DNA of 64,000 nt from Rhodocyclales bacterium (GTDB lineage: Bacteria > Pseudomonadota > Gammaproteobacteria > Burkholderiales > Rhodocyclaceae): positions 41,995 through 105,994 of the forward strand of contig JACRJA010000006.1 of assembly GCA_016235745.1 (NCBI GenBank), read 5' to 3'. Under the pieces are notes generated by a model. It did no database searches and was not told where the DNA came from. It saw only the letters and a list, made by a program, of their open reading frames with translations. The stretch's first letter is position 1. Each line of letters begins with the position of its first letter. A program made the position numbers and the translations under genes. Positions 20,252 to 28,698 of the stretch are shown piece after piece.

Positions 20252-20280
20252 TTGCACCACGGCATGAACGATGCTATAGT
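20252..20280 (+). promoter_or_regulatory. Sigma-70-type promoter of the phasin gene
   Basis: TTGCAC-N17-TATAGT, 52 bp before the phasin ATG. Confidence 0.65.
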
Positions 20281-20331
20281 AAAAAGAAAACCTTTTTTCG
20301 ATGTCACTACATCCTACTGCGGGAGCCAATC

Positions 20332-20847
20332 ATGAAGAATCAGACCAATTTCGCGCAAATGCAGCAAAAGCAGCTGGAAAACGCGATGAAATTCACCCAA
20401 ATGGCCATCGACAACACCCAGCGCCTGCTCGCGCTGCAGATCGAAACCGCCAAGGCCCTCTTCGAAGAAGGCGCGCGCAGCACGCAAGCCCTGCTCGCCG
20501 CCCAGGCCCCCGAAGAGCAACTCAAGCTGCGTCAGGAATTCGCGCAGAAATCGGCCGAGAAAATCATGGGCTGCATCAACGAGATCGCCCAGCTCACCGT
20601 CAAGGCCCAGGCCGAGCTCAACCGGCTGGTCTCCGAAGCCATCACCACCGGCTCCCAGGAATGGACGCAGGCGGTGCAATCGCTGGGCACCAACCTGCCG
20701 AAAATGGGCGGTGAAGATCCGATGAAAGCCGTGCAGAGCGCAATCGACCAATCGCGCGCCGTGCTCGAGCAAATGTCGAAGATGACCACCGAAGCCTGGC
20801 AGAGCATGATCTCTGGCGCTCAGCAACAACCAGGCGCCAAGAAGTAA
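20332..20847 (+). CDS. Phasin family protein (PHA granule-associated)
   Basis: MKNQTNFAQMQQKQLENAMKFTQMAIDNTQRLLALQIETAKALFEEGARSTQALLAAQAPEEQLKL...: phasin-type amphipathic helices, RBS GGGAG upstream. Confidence 0.88.
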   Translation: MKNQTNFAQMQQKQLENAMKFTQMAIDNTQRLLALQIETAKALFEEGARSTQALLAAQAPEEQLKLRQEFAQKSAEKIMGCINEIAQLTVKAQAELNRLVSEAITTGSQEWTQAVQSLGTNLPKMGGEDPMKAVQSAIDQSRAVLEQMSKMTTEAWQSMISGAQQQPGAKK

Positions 20848-20877
20848 TCATCCCTCTGCAGACGGGCCTGACGCTCC

Positions 20878-21315
20878 TCACCAGCGCCGGGCCCGTTCTT
20901 CGTCCCCTTCCCTCGCCTCGACCCAACGGGTCGCCCCGTTCGTCTCTTCCTTCTTCCAGAACGGCGCTCCGGTCTTGAGGCGATCGATCAGAAACTCGCA
21001 CGCCGCGAACGCCTCTGCGCGGTGGCGGCTCGCCACGCCCACGAACACGATACGCTCGCCCGGCATCAAGCGCCCCACGCGATGGATCACCGTCGCCGCA
21101 ACCAAGGACCAACGGCGGCGCGCCTCCTCGACCAGGGCGACGAGCGACTTCTCGGTCATGCCAGGATAATGCTCCAGCGTCATCGCCTGCACTTCCCCGC
21201 CGCGCACGGTGCCCACGAAGCTCACCACGGCGCCCACCTCGGGCGAAGCCCGCTTCAGCCGCTCATCCTCGGCGCCGACGTCGAACTCCTCGCCCTGAAC
21301 CCGAACGATCCACAT
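20878..21315 (-). CDS. moaE: Molybdopterin synthase catalytic subunit MoaE
   Basis: GAVVSFVGTVRGGEVQAMTLEHYPGMTEKSL...HRVGRLMPGERIVFVGVASRHRAEAFAACEFLIDRLKTGAPFWKKE. Start at 21315. Confidence 0.95.
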   Translation of the reverse strand: MWIVRVQGEEFDVGAEDERLKRASPEVGAVVSFVGTVRGGEVQAMTLEHYPGMTEKSLVALVEEARRRWSLVAATVIHRVGRLMPGERIVFVGVASRHRAEAFAACEFLIDRLKTGAPFWKKEETNGATRWVEAREGDEERARRW

Positions 21316-21319
21316 CGTC

Positions 21320-21574
21320 TCACCCTCCCGTGACCGGCGGGAAAAACGCCACCTCGTCGCCGTCATGCACCGGCTCGTCCCAGGAACAGAGCGCCTGGTT
21401 ACGGGCGCAGCGCAGCGTCTTCCATGTCGCAAGCGGCGCCCACTCCTCCCCCCGGCTGCCGAGCCAGGCGCGCAGCGCCGCCACCGTCTCGACGCCTGCC
21501 GGCAAAGCCACCTCTTCTGCGGCGAGCGGCAAAGCATCGCGCAGCGCCGCGAAATAGAGCACTTTCACCGCCAT
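21320..21574 (-). CDS. moaD: Molybdopterin synthase sulfur carrier subunit MoaD
   Basis: MAVKVLYFAALRDAL...DEVAFFPPVTGG: ubiquitin-like fold with C-terminal GG. Confidence 0.93.
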   Translation of the reverse strand: MAVKVLYFAALRDALPLAAEEVALPAGVETVAALRAWLGSRGEEWAPLATWKTLRCARNQALCSWDEPVHDGDEVAFFPPVTGG

Positions 21575-21599
21575 GGGTTCACCTCCTTGGTCTGAACGT

Positions 21600-22805
21600 T
21601 CATCCCAGCAAGCGCGCAAAAGGACGGTAGCGGACCAGGTCCCCTTCGCGGATCGGGGTGAGCGGCGGCACCTCGACCAGGCCGTCGGCCCAGACGAGGG
21701 AGGCGAGCATCGCCGATCCCTGATCGGGATGGAGCAGCACTCGGCCCCGGGCGTCGAGCCGTGCCCGCAGGAATTCCCGCCGGGGATCAGGCTTCAGACG
21801 GGTAAAGCCCGCCTCCACCCACTGGGGCGGATCCACGACCTCCCGCACCCCCTGCAGGCGCAACAGGAACGGGCGGACGAAGAGGACGAACGTGACAAAA
21901 GCGGAGACCGGATTTCCCGGCAGCCCCAAGAAGTGCGCCGCCCCCAGGCGCCCGTAGGCGAGCGGCTTGCCCGGCTTGATCGCCAGCTTCCACAGATCCA
22001 GCCGCCCCTCCTGGCGCACGGCGGCCACGACGTGATCTTCTTCCCCAACCGAGACGCCGCCGCTCGTCAACACGACGTCCGCTCCATCGGCCGCCCGGCG
22101 CAGCGCCGCCCGGGTTTCGTCGAAACGGTCCGGCACCACGCCGTGGTCCTCGACCAAGCAGCCGAGTTCCTTGAGCAAGGCACGCAGCAGGTAGCGATTC
22201 GAATTGTAGATCTGGCCCGGACCGAGCGGCTTGCCCGGCATCACCAGCTCGTCGCCGGTCGAAAAGAGGGCGACCCGCACGCGGCGGCGCACCGGCAGGG
22301 TGGCATACCCCACGGCTGCCGCAAGGGCCAGCGCCTGAGGACTCAGGCGGGTGCCCGCCGTCAGGATCTCGCTTCCCAGGGCGATTTCACTGCCTGCCCG
22401 CCGTACCGATTCCCACGGCTGCGGAACGTGCTGGAAGACGGCGTACTCCCCTTCCGCCTCGACCCGCTCTTGCATCACGACCGCATCGGCTCCCTCGGGG
22501 AGCGGCGCCCCGGTAAAAATGCGTGCGGCGCTACCCGGCTCGAGCGGCACGCCGACCGAGCCGGCCGCAATCCGCTGGCGCACCGGAAGACGCACGCCAA
22601 GGTCGCGGACGTCGGCGCAGCGCACGGCGTAGCCGTCCATCGCCGCCGTGTCCTGGCGGGGCAAGGCGATCGGCGAGTAGAGGGTCTCGGACAGGACGCG
22701 CCGCTCCGCCTCCAGCGTCTCGATCAGTTCTTCTTCAAGCACCGGCTCCGCGGCCGCGAGCAAGCGGGACAAGCCCTCTTCGAACGACATCAGGCTTTGC
22801 GCCAT
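21600..22805 (-). CDS. moeA: Molybdopterin molybdenumtransferase MoeA
   Basis: MAQSLMSFEEGLSRLLAAAEPV...LPRQDTAAMDGYAVR...IFTGAPLPEGADAVVMQE...LGLPGNPVSAFVTF. Start at 22805. Confidence 0.95.
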   Translation of the reverse strand: MAQSLMSFEEGLSRLLAAAEPVLEEELIETLEAERRVLSETLYSPIALPRQDTAAMDGYAVRCADVRDLGVRLPVRQRIAAGSVGVPLEPGSAARIFTGAPLPEGADAVVMQERVEAEGEYAVFQHVPQPWESVRRAGSEIALGSEILTAGTRLSPQALALAAAVGYATLPVRRRVRVALFSTGDELVMPGKPLGPGQIYNSNRYLLRALLKELGCLVEDHGVVPDRFDETRAALRRAADGADVVLTSGGVSVGEEDHVVAAVRQEGRLDLWKLAIKPGKPLAYGRLGAAHFLGLPGNPVSAFVTFVLFVRPFLLRLQGVREVVDPPQWVEAGFTRLKPDPRREFLRARLDARGRVLLHPDQGSAMLASLVWADGLVEVPPLTPIREGDLVRYRPFARLLG

Positions 22806-22827
22806 TTCCTTCACCTCTCTTGGGGAT

Positions 22828-24834
22828 TCATTGCGTCTCGCCTCCCGCCGGTTCCGCAGGCACAGAGGATTCACCGCCGGCCTCGCGGACAAGCGCCGCC
22901 AGGAAGGACTCTGCCCTCGCCACCTCGCGCAGCCGCGCCATGGGCGGCAGGCTGGACCACAGAATCTTACCGTAACCGCGGGTGGCCATGCGCGGATCGC
23001 AGATACACAGCACGCCGCGGTCGCGCTCGCTGCGGATGAGCCGCCCAGCCCCCTGCTTGAGCTGGATGGTGGCGCGCGGCAGCTGCAGCAGGGCAAACGG
23101 AGATTCACCCTGCGCTTCGAGCCGGGCCATGCGCGCGGCGAGCACCGGGTCGTCCGGCGGGGCAAACGGCAGCTTGTCGATGATCACCAGCGAGAGCGCC
23201 TCGCCGGCGACGTCCACCCCTTCCCAGAAACTCTGGCTGCCCACGAGCACGGCCCGCGGCGTGGTGCGAAAGCGCTCGAGCAGGGCATGGCGCGATCCTT
23301 CGCCCTGCACCAGCACCGTGTACTCCGCCCCCAGGCGCGCCCGCAGGCCCTCGCCCAGGCGCTGCATGGCCTTGAGCGAGGTACACAGCACGAACGCCCG
23401 CCCTTCGGCGGCGCGGATCAGGCGCTCGGCCACGTCCTCCACCGCCGGCAAATGCTGCGGCGAACCCGGCTCCGGCATCCCTTGAGGCACCAGGAGCAAT
23501 GCCTGGCGGCGGTAGTCGAACGGGCTCGCCCAGATGCCCTCCCGCACCGGCAGTTCTTCGCCGATCAAGCCCAGGTCGCGGCGAAAATGCGCGAACGAAC
23601 CGGCGACCGCGAGCGTGGCCGAAGTCATCACCCAGGCCCGCTCCCCGCCGGCAAGGAGCCGGGAAAAAGCCGGCCCGGCCTCGATCGGCGTGCGGTGCAA
23701 GCTAAAGCGCGTGCCGACCGCCTCCACCCAAGGCACGAAGCGCTCCTCTTCCTCGCCCCACTGCGCGAGCAGGCGCTCCAACGCCTCGGCCCGAGCGGCG
23801 AGCCGCGGCAGGTTCTCGCTGCGTTCCTGCTGGCTGGTCAGCGCCTCGCGCAAGGCCGCCGCGCTCGCCGTCAACGTCTGCAAGACCGATGCGAACCCGG
23901 CGGCCTGCGTCACAGCCTGCTGCCGTGGCCAGCGCAGCGTCTCGGCCGGCAGGCTCAGCCGCAGATCCTTCACCGCCTTGTCGAAGGCATCGATCGCCTC
24001 GCGCAAGGGGCGAAAATCCGGCGCTGCCACCAGCGCCTCCACCCGCGCATCGCGCACGAGCTCGAAGCACTGGCTCGAGGCCAGGCTCTCGCCGAAGAAA
24101 ACCGCCGCGAGCTCGGGCAGCTGATGCGCCTCGTCGAATACCACCAGATCAGCATCTGGCAAGAGGCCGCTCACCCCCTCGTCGCGCAACACCAGATCGG
24201 AGAAAAAGAGGTGGTGGTTCACCACCACGCACTCGGCCTCCTGCGCCGCGCGCCGCGCCTTCATGAGGAAGCACTCTTGCCAGTGAGGGCAATCCTGGCC
24301 CAGGCAGTTGTCGCGCGAGGAAGTGGCGAAGGCCCAGACGAAGGCATCTTCGGGCACCTCGGGGCATTCCGCCTTGTCGCCGGACGCCGAGTACTGGGCG
24401 AAACGCGCGATGAGCCGCAAGAGCGCCGCATCCTCGGCGGTGGTGAAGCGCCCATGCGCCAGGTTGCGTTCGAGGTGGTAGTGGCAAACGTAGTTCTGCC
24501 GCCCCTTGAGAAGCGCCGTGCGCACTGGGATCTTCAACGCCTCTTTCAGGCGCGGCAAGTCGCGGTGAAAGAGCTGATCCTGCAAGGTCTTGGTGCCGGT
24601 AGAGACGATCACCTTGCGCCCGCAGAGCAAGGCCGGCAGCAGATAGGCGAAGGTCTTGCCGGTACCGGTGCCGGCTTCGGCCAGCAGCACCGCCTTCTCC
24701 TCGATGGCGCGGGCCACCGCGAGCGCCATCTCGCGCTGCTGCGGCCGATGGACGAAACCGGGAATCGCCGCCGCGAGCCGTCCGCCCGGGCCGAGTTCCT
24801 CTTCGATGCGCGCCTCGAGCGTCTTGCCGTCCAT
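22828..24834 (-). CDS. DinG/YoaA-family ATP-dependent DNA helicase (FeS, XPD-like)
   Basis: RPQQREMALAVARAIEEKAVLLAEAGTGTGKTFAYLLPALL; DEAHQLPELA; cysteine cluster CLGQDCPHWQECF; QGAGRLIRSERDRGVLCICDPR. Confidence 0.9.
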   Translation of the reverse strand: MDGKTLEARIEEELGPGGRLAAAIPGFVHRPQQREMALAVARAIEEKAVLLAEAGTGTGKTFAYLLPALLCGRKVIVSTGTKTLQDQLFHRDLPRLKEALKIPVRTALLKGRQNYVCHYHLERNLAHGRFTTAEDAALLRLIARFAQYSASGDKAECPEVPEDAFVWAFATSSRDNCLGQDCPHWQECFLMKARRAAQEAECVVVNHHLFFSDLVLRDEGVSGLLPDADLVVFDEAHQLPELAAVFFGESLASSQCFELVRDARVEALVAAPDFRPLREAIDAFDKAVKDLRLSLPAETLRWPRQQAVTQAAGFASVLQTLTASAAALREALTSQQERSENLPRLAARAEALERLLAQWGEEEERFVPWVEAVGTRFSLHRTPIEAGPAFSRLLAGGERAWVMTSATLAVAGSFAHFRRDLGLIGEELPVREGIWASPFDYRRQALLLVPQGMPEPGSPQHLPAVEDVAERLIRAAEGRAFVLCTSLKAMQRLGEGLRARLGAEYTVLVQGEGSRHALLERFRTTPRAVLVGSQSFWEGVDVAGEALSLVIIDKLPFAPPDDPVLAARMARLEAQGESPFALLQLPRATIQLKQGAGRLIRSERDRGVLCICDPRMATRGYGKILWSSLPPMARLREVARAESFLAALVREAGGESSVPAEPAGGETQ

Positions 24835-24845
24835 TGCCGCTGCCG

Positions 24846-26006
24846 TCAGTCGGGCCGGTGCGCTTCGGCGAGATAGTCGCGCGTGCGCATCTCGATCAAG
24901 CGGCTCGCGGTACGGGCGAATTCATGCGCGTTCAAGCCCTCGCGATAGAGCTCCTGCGGTTCGGCCTCGGCGGTGACGATCAGTTTCACCCGATGATCGT
25001 AGAGCACGTCGATGAGCCAGGTGAAGCGCCGCGCCTGCGAGGCCTGCGCCGGCCCCATCCGCGGGATGCCGCTCAGGAGCACCGTGTCGTGTTCGCGTGC
25101 GATTTCGAGATAGTCGTTCTGCGAGCGCGGCCCGTCGCACAGCGCCGCGAAGGTGAACCAGACCACGTCCTGGTGCCGGCCGAGATAGGGAATCTCGCGC
25201 TCGAAGAGCTCGAGCGAGCCAGGCACCGGCTCATGGCCGGTGAGGCGCCGGAAGTCCTCTCGCAGCTTCGCCTCGTTCTCCGGCGAAGGCGGCACGAGGT
25301 AGAGTTCGACGTTCTCCAGGGTGCGCAGGCGGTAATCGGTGCCGGAATCGACCTCCAACACGTCGAAGGTCCGTTCGATGAGGGCGATGGTGGGCAGAAA
25401 ATTCACCCGCATGAGCCCGTTGGGGTAGAGCCCGTGCGGGGGATAGTTCGAGGTGAGCACGAAAGCCACGCCGCGCGCGAGCAGCGCTTCCAGCAGCCGC
25501 CCCAAAATCATGGCATCGGCGATGTCCGAGACGTGGAATTCGTCGAAACACAGCAGCCGCACCGTGGAGGCGATGTCCTCGGCCACCTTGGCCAGCGGAT
25601 CGGGCACTTCGCGGTGCCGCCGCAGGTCTTCATGCACGCGCTGCATGAAGGCATGGAAATGCACCCGGCGCTTGGCGGGGAAGGGACAGGCGGCAAAGAA
25701 CACGTCCATCACGAAGCTCTTGCCGCGCCCCACCCCGCCCCAGAGGTAGACGCTGCGCACCGCCGGTTCGGACGGCGCCGTCTCCTTGGCGGCGAAGACC
25801 CGGCGCAGGAAGCCCAAAGGCGAGCGCGACGGCCCTTCGCTACGCGACCGCGCCCCTGCCGCGCCGCGGCACAGTTCGTCGCACAGCTGCTGCAAGCGCT
25901 CGACGGCACGGCGCTGCGCCGGGTCGGAACGATAACCCCGCTCGGCGAGCGCCGCCTCATAGGCCGCGACGATGGCGCCCGCCGCGGCCGCGACCTGCTC
26001 GGCCAT
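24846..26006 (-). CDS. zapE: Cell division protein ZapE (AFG1-like ATPase)
   Basis: YLWGGVGRGKSFVMDVFF...RVHFHAFMQRVHEDL...LLCFDEFHVSDIADAMILGRLLEALL. Confidence 0.93.
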   Translation of the reverse strand: MAEQVAAAAGAIVAAYEAALAERGYRSDPAQRRAVERLQQLCDELCRGAAGARSRSEGPSRSPLGFLRRVFAAKETAPSEPAVRSVYLWGGVGRGKSFVMDVFFAACPFPAKRRVHFHAFMQRVHEDLRRHREVPDPLAKVAEDIASTVRLLCFDEFHVSDIADAMILGRLLEALLARGVAFVLTSNYPPHGLYPNGLMRVNFLPTIALIERTFDVLEVDSGTDYRLRTLENVELYLVPPSPENEAKLREDFRRLTGHEPVPGSLELFEREIPYLGRHQDVVWFTFAALCDGPRSQNDYLEIAREHDTVLLSGIPRMGPAQASQARRFTWLIDVLYDHRVKLIVTAEAEPQELYREGLNAHEFARTASRLIEMRTRDYLAEAHRPD

Positions 26007-27427
26007 CAGAAATGCAGCGCCCGACGATCGACCGCCAGCGCCGCTTCGTGCATCACCTCGGACAGCGTCGGGTGGGCATGGCAGATGCGCGCCAGATCCT
26101 CGGCTGCGGCACCGAACTCCAGCGCCACCACCGCCTCGGCGATGAGCTCGGAGGCGTTCGCGCCGATGACGTGCACGCCCAGGATGCGGTCAGTCTTGGC
26201 GCAGGCGATCATCTTGACGAAGCCTTGCGGCGCGCCCATGCCCAGCGCCCGGCCGTTGGCAAGGAAAGGCACCTTGCCCACGCGGTACTCCACGCCCTCG
26301 GCCTTGAGCTGGGCCTCGGTCTTGCCCACCCAGGCGATCTCGGGTGCGGTGTAGATCACCCAGGGGATGGCGTCGTAATTCACGTGCCCCGCCTGCCCGG
26401 CGATGCGCTCGGCCACCATCACCCCTTCTTCCATCGCCTTGTGCGCCAGCATGGGACCGCGCACCACGTCGCCCACGGCCCAGACGTTGGGCAGGTTCGT
26501 GCGGCAGTGCTCGTCGACCGCGACCTGGCCGCGTTCGTTGACTTCCAACCCCACCGCCTCGGCCCCGAGCCCCTCGGTATTGGGCACGCGCCCCACCGAG
26601 ACGATCACCCGGTCGGCTTCCAGGGTCTGCTCCTTGCCCTCCTTGTCGCGGTAGCGCAGAATCGCCCCGTCCTCTTTCACCTCGGCTCCCTCGAGGGTGA
26701 CGCCGAACTGGAATTTCAGCCCCTGCTTGGTGAAGAGCGACAACGCCTCCTTGGCCACGTCCGCATCCGCCGCGGCAAGGAAGTCCGGCAGCGCCTCGAG
26801 GATGGTCACTTCCGACCCCAGGCGGCGCCACACCGAGCCCATCTCCAGGCCGATCACGCCCGCGCCGATGATGGCAAGCCGCTTGGGCACGGCCTGCAGC
26901 TCGAGCGCGCCCACGTTGTCGCACACGATGCGGTTGTCCACCGGCAGGTTCGGCAGATGGCGCGCCTTGGAGCCGGTGGCCACGATCACGTGCTGGGCGA
27001 GCACCGTCTCCTCGCCCACGCGAATCTGCCAGCGCTCCCCTTCGCGGCCGAGAAACTGCCCGTGGCCGGGCAGCAGCGTCACCTTGTTCTTGCGAAAGAG
27101 CCCCTTGATGCCCTGCGTGAGCTGGGCGACGATCTTGGTCTTGCGCGCCATCATCGCCGGCACGTCGATCGCCAACCCCTGCACGCGGATACCCTGTTCG
27201 GCAAAGGCGTGCGCCGCCTCTTCATAGAGGTGCGACGAGTGCAGCAGGGCCTTCGAGGGAATGCAGCCCACGTTGAGGCAGGTGCCGCCCAGGCGCGGTT
27301 CGCCCTTGGGGTCGGCGTAGGGGTTGGATTCGCAGCAGGCGGTTTTGAAGCCGAGCTGCGCGGCGCGGATGGCCGCGACGTAGCCGCCAGGCCCGCCGCC
27401 GATCACCAGTACGTCGAAACTTTGCAT
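26006..27427 (-). CDS. lpdA: Dihydrolipoyl dehydrogenase (E3 of 2-oxoglutarate dehydrogenase)
   Basis: [26 protein letters not shown]...[16 protein letters not shown]...[16 protein letters not shown]. Confidence 0.95.
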   Translation of the reverse strand: MQSFDVLVIGGGPGGYVAAIRAAQLGFKTACCESNPYADPKGEPRLGGTCLNVGCIPSKALLHSSHLYEEAAHAFAEQGIRVQGLAIDVPAMMARKTKIVAQLTQGIKGLFRKNKVTLLPGHGQFLGREGERWQIRVGEETVLAQHVIVATGSKARHLPNLPVDNRIVCDNVGALELQAVPKRLAIIGAGVIGLEMGSVWRRLGSEVTILEALPDFLAAADADVAKEALSLFTKQGLKFQFGVTLEGAEVKEDGAILRYRDKEGKEQTLEADRVIVSVGRVPNTEGLGAEAVGLEVNERGQVAVDEHCRTNLPNVWAVGDVVRGPMLAHKAMEEGVMVAERIAGQAGHVNYDAIPWVIYTAPEIAWVGKTEAQLKAEGVEYRVGKVPFLANGRALGMGAPQGFVKMIACAKTDRILGVHVIGANASELIAEAVVALEFGAAAEDLARICHAHPTLSEVMHEAALAVDRRALHF

Positions 27428-27445
27428 CGCTTCCTCCTCGTGACG

Positions 27446-27470
27446 AAAAAGGGGCGGTCTGCACCGCCCC
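27446..27470 (-). terminator. Intra-operon Rho-independent terminator between sucB and lpd
   Basis: aaaaaggggcggtctgcaccgcccc: 8-bp stem GGGGCGGT/ACCGCCCC, loop of 4, T5 tract on the minus strand. Confidence 0.75.
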
Positions 27471-27478
27471 TGCGGCAC

Positions 27479-28681
27479 TCACACGCCAAAGAGCAGGCGC
27501 GCCGGATCTTCCAGGGCCTCTTTGATCGTCACGAGCCCGAGCACCGCCTCGCGCCCGTCGATGATGCGGTGGTCATACGAGAGCGCCAGGTAGTTGATCG
27601 GGCGGATCACGATCTGGCCGTTCTCGACCACCGGGCGGTCTTTGGTGGCATGGATGCCGAGGATGGCCGACTGCGGCGGGTTGATGATCGGCGTGGACAG
27701 CATCGAGCCAAACACCCCGCCGTTGGAGATGGAGAAGGTGCCGCCGGTCAGCTCCTCGAGCGACAGCCGTCCATCCTTGGCCTTGGCGCCGAACTCGGCG
27801 ATTTTCTTCTCGATCTCGGCCATGGAGAGCTGGTCGGCATCGCGCAGGATGGGCACCACCAGACCACGCGGCGAACCGACGGCGATGCCGATGTCGATGT
27901 AGCCGTGGTAGATGATGTCATCGCCATCGACCGAAGCGTTGAGGATGGGAAACTTCTTCAGCGCAGCGCAGGCGGCCTTGACGAAGAAGCTCATGAAGCC
28001 CAGGCGCACGCCGTGTTCCTTCTCGAACTTCTCGCCGTACTTCTTGCGCAGCTCGATGATCGCGGCCATGTTGACCTCGTTGAAGGTGGTCAGCATGGCG
28101 TTTTCGTTCTTCGACTGCAGCAGACGCTCGGCGATGCGCTTGCGCAGCTTGGTCATGGGCACGCGCTGCTCGGGGCGATCCCCGCTCACGGCGGCGACCG
28201 GCGCTCCCCCCGCAGCCGCAGCGCTCGCCGCCGTCGGCTTGGCGGCCGGTTGCGCGGCGAGTGCGTCTTCCTTGGTGATGCGCCCGCCGCGGCCGGTGCC
28301 GGTGACGCTCTCGGGCGCGACCTGCTTCTCTTCCAGGATCTTGCGCGCGGCAGGGCTGGCCACCGCAGCCGCTGGGGCGGCTTGAGTCGCGGCCTGAGCC
28401 GTCGACGCTGCAGCCGCCGCCGCTTCCCCGGCAGCCGGTTTGGCCTCGGTATCGATCTGGGCGATCACCTCGCCCGAGGTGACGGAAGCCCCATCCTCCT
28501 TGAGGATCTTCACCAGCACCCCATCGACCGGAGCCGGCGTCTCCAGCACCACCTTGTCGGTCTCGATATCGACGAGGTTCTCATCGCGTTTGACGAATTC
28601 CCCCTCCTTCTTGTGCCAGGCCACCAGCGAGGCTTCGGCCACCGATTCGGACAGCTGCGGCACTTTCACTTCGATCAGCAT
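27479..28681 (-). CDS. sucB: 2-oxoglutarate dehydrogenase E2 (dihydrolipoyl succinyltransferase)
   Basis: [47 protein letters not shown]; catalytic [20 protein letters not shown]. Confidence 0.96.
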   Translation of the reverse strand: MLIEVKVPQLSESVAEASLVAWHKKEGEFVKRDENLVDIETDKVVLETPAPVDGVLVKILKEDGASVTSGEVIAQIDTEAKPAAGEAAAAAASTAQAATQAAPAAAVASPAARKILEEKQVAPESVTGTGRGGRITKEDALAAQPAAKPTAASAAAAGGAPVAAVSGDRPEQRVPMTKLRKRIAERLLQSKNENAMLTTFNEVNMAAIIELRKKYGEKFEKEHGVRLGFMSFFVKAACAALKKFPILNASVDGDDIIYHGYIDIGIAVGSPRGLVVPILRDADQLSMAEIEKKIAEFGAKAKDGRLSLEELTGGTFSISNGGVFGSMLSTPIINPPQSAILGIHATKDRPVVENGQIVIRPINYLALSYDHRIIDGREAVLGLVTIKEALEDPARLLFGV

Positions 28682-28698
28682 TTTCTTCTCCTAACGAG

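Noticed and set aside
20848-20905. Phasin terminator hairpin ACGGGCC...GGCCCGT
   Set aside because: Plausible stem, but it has only a weak T stretch and overlaps the moaE coding end; not confident enough to annotate.
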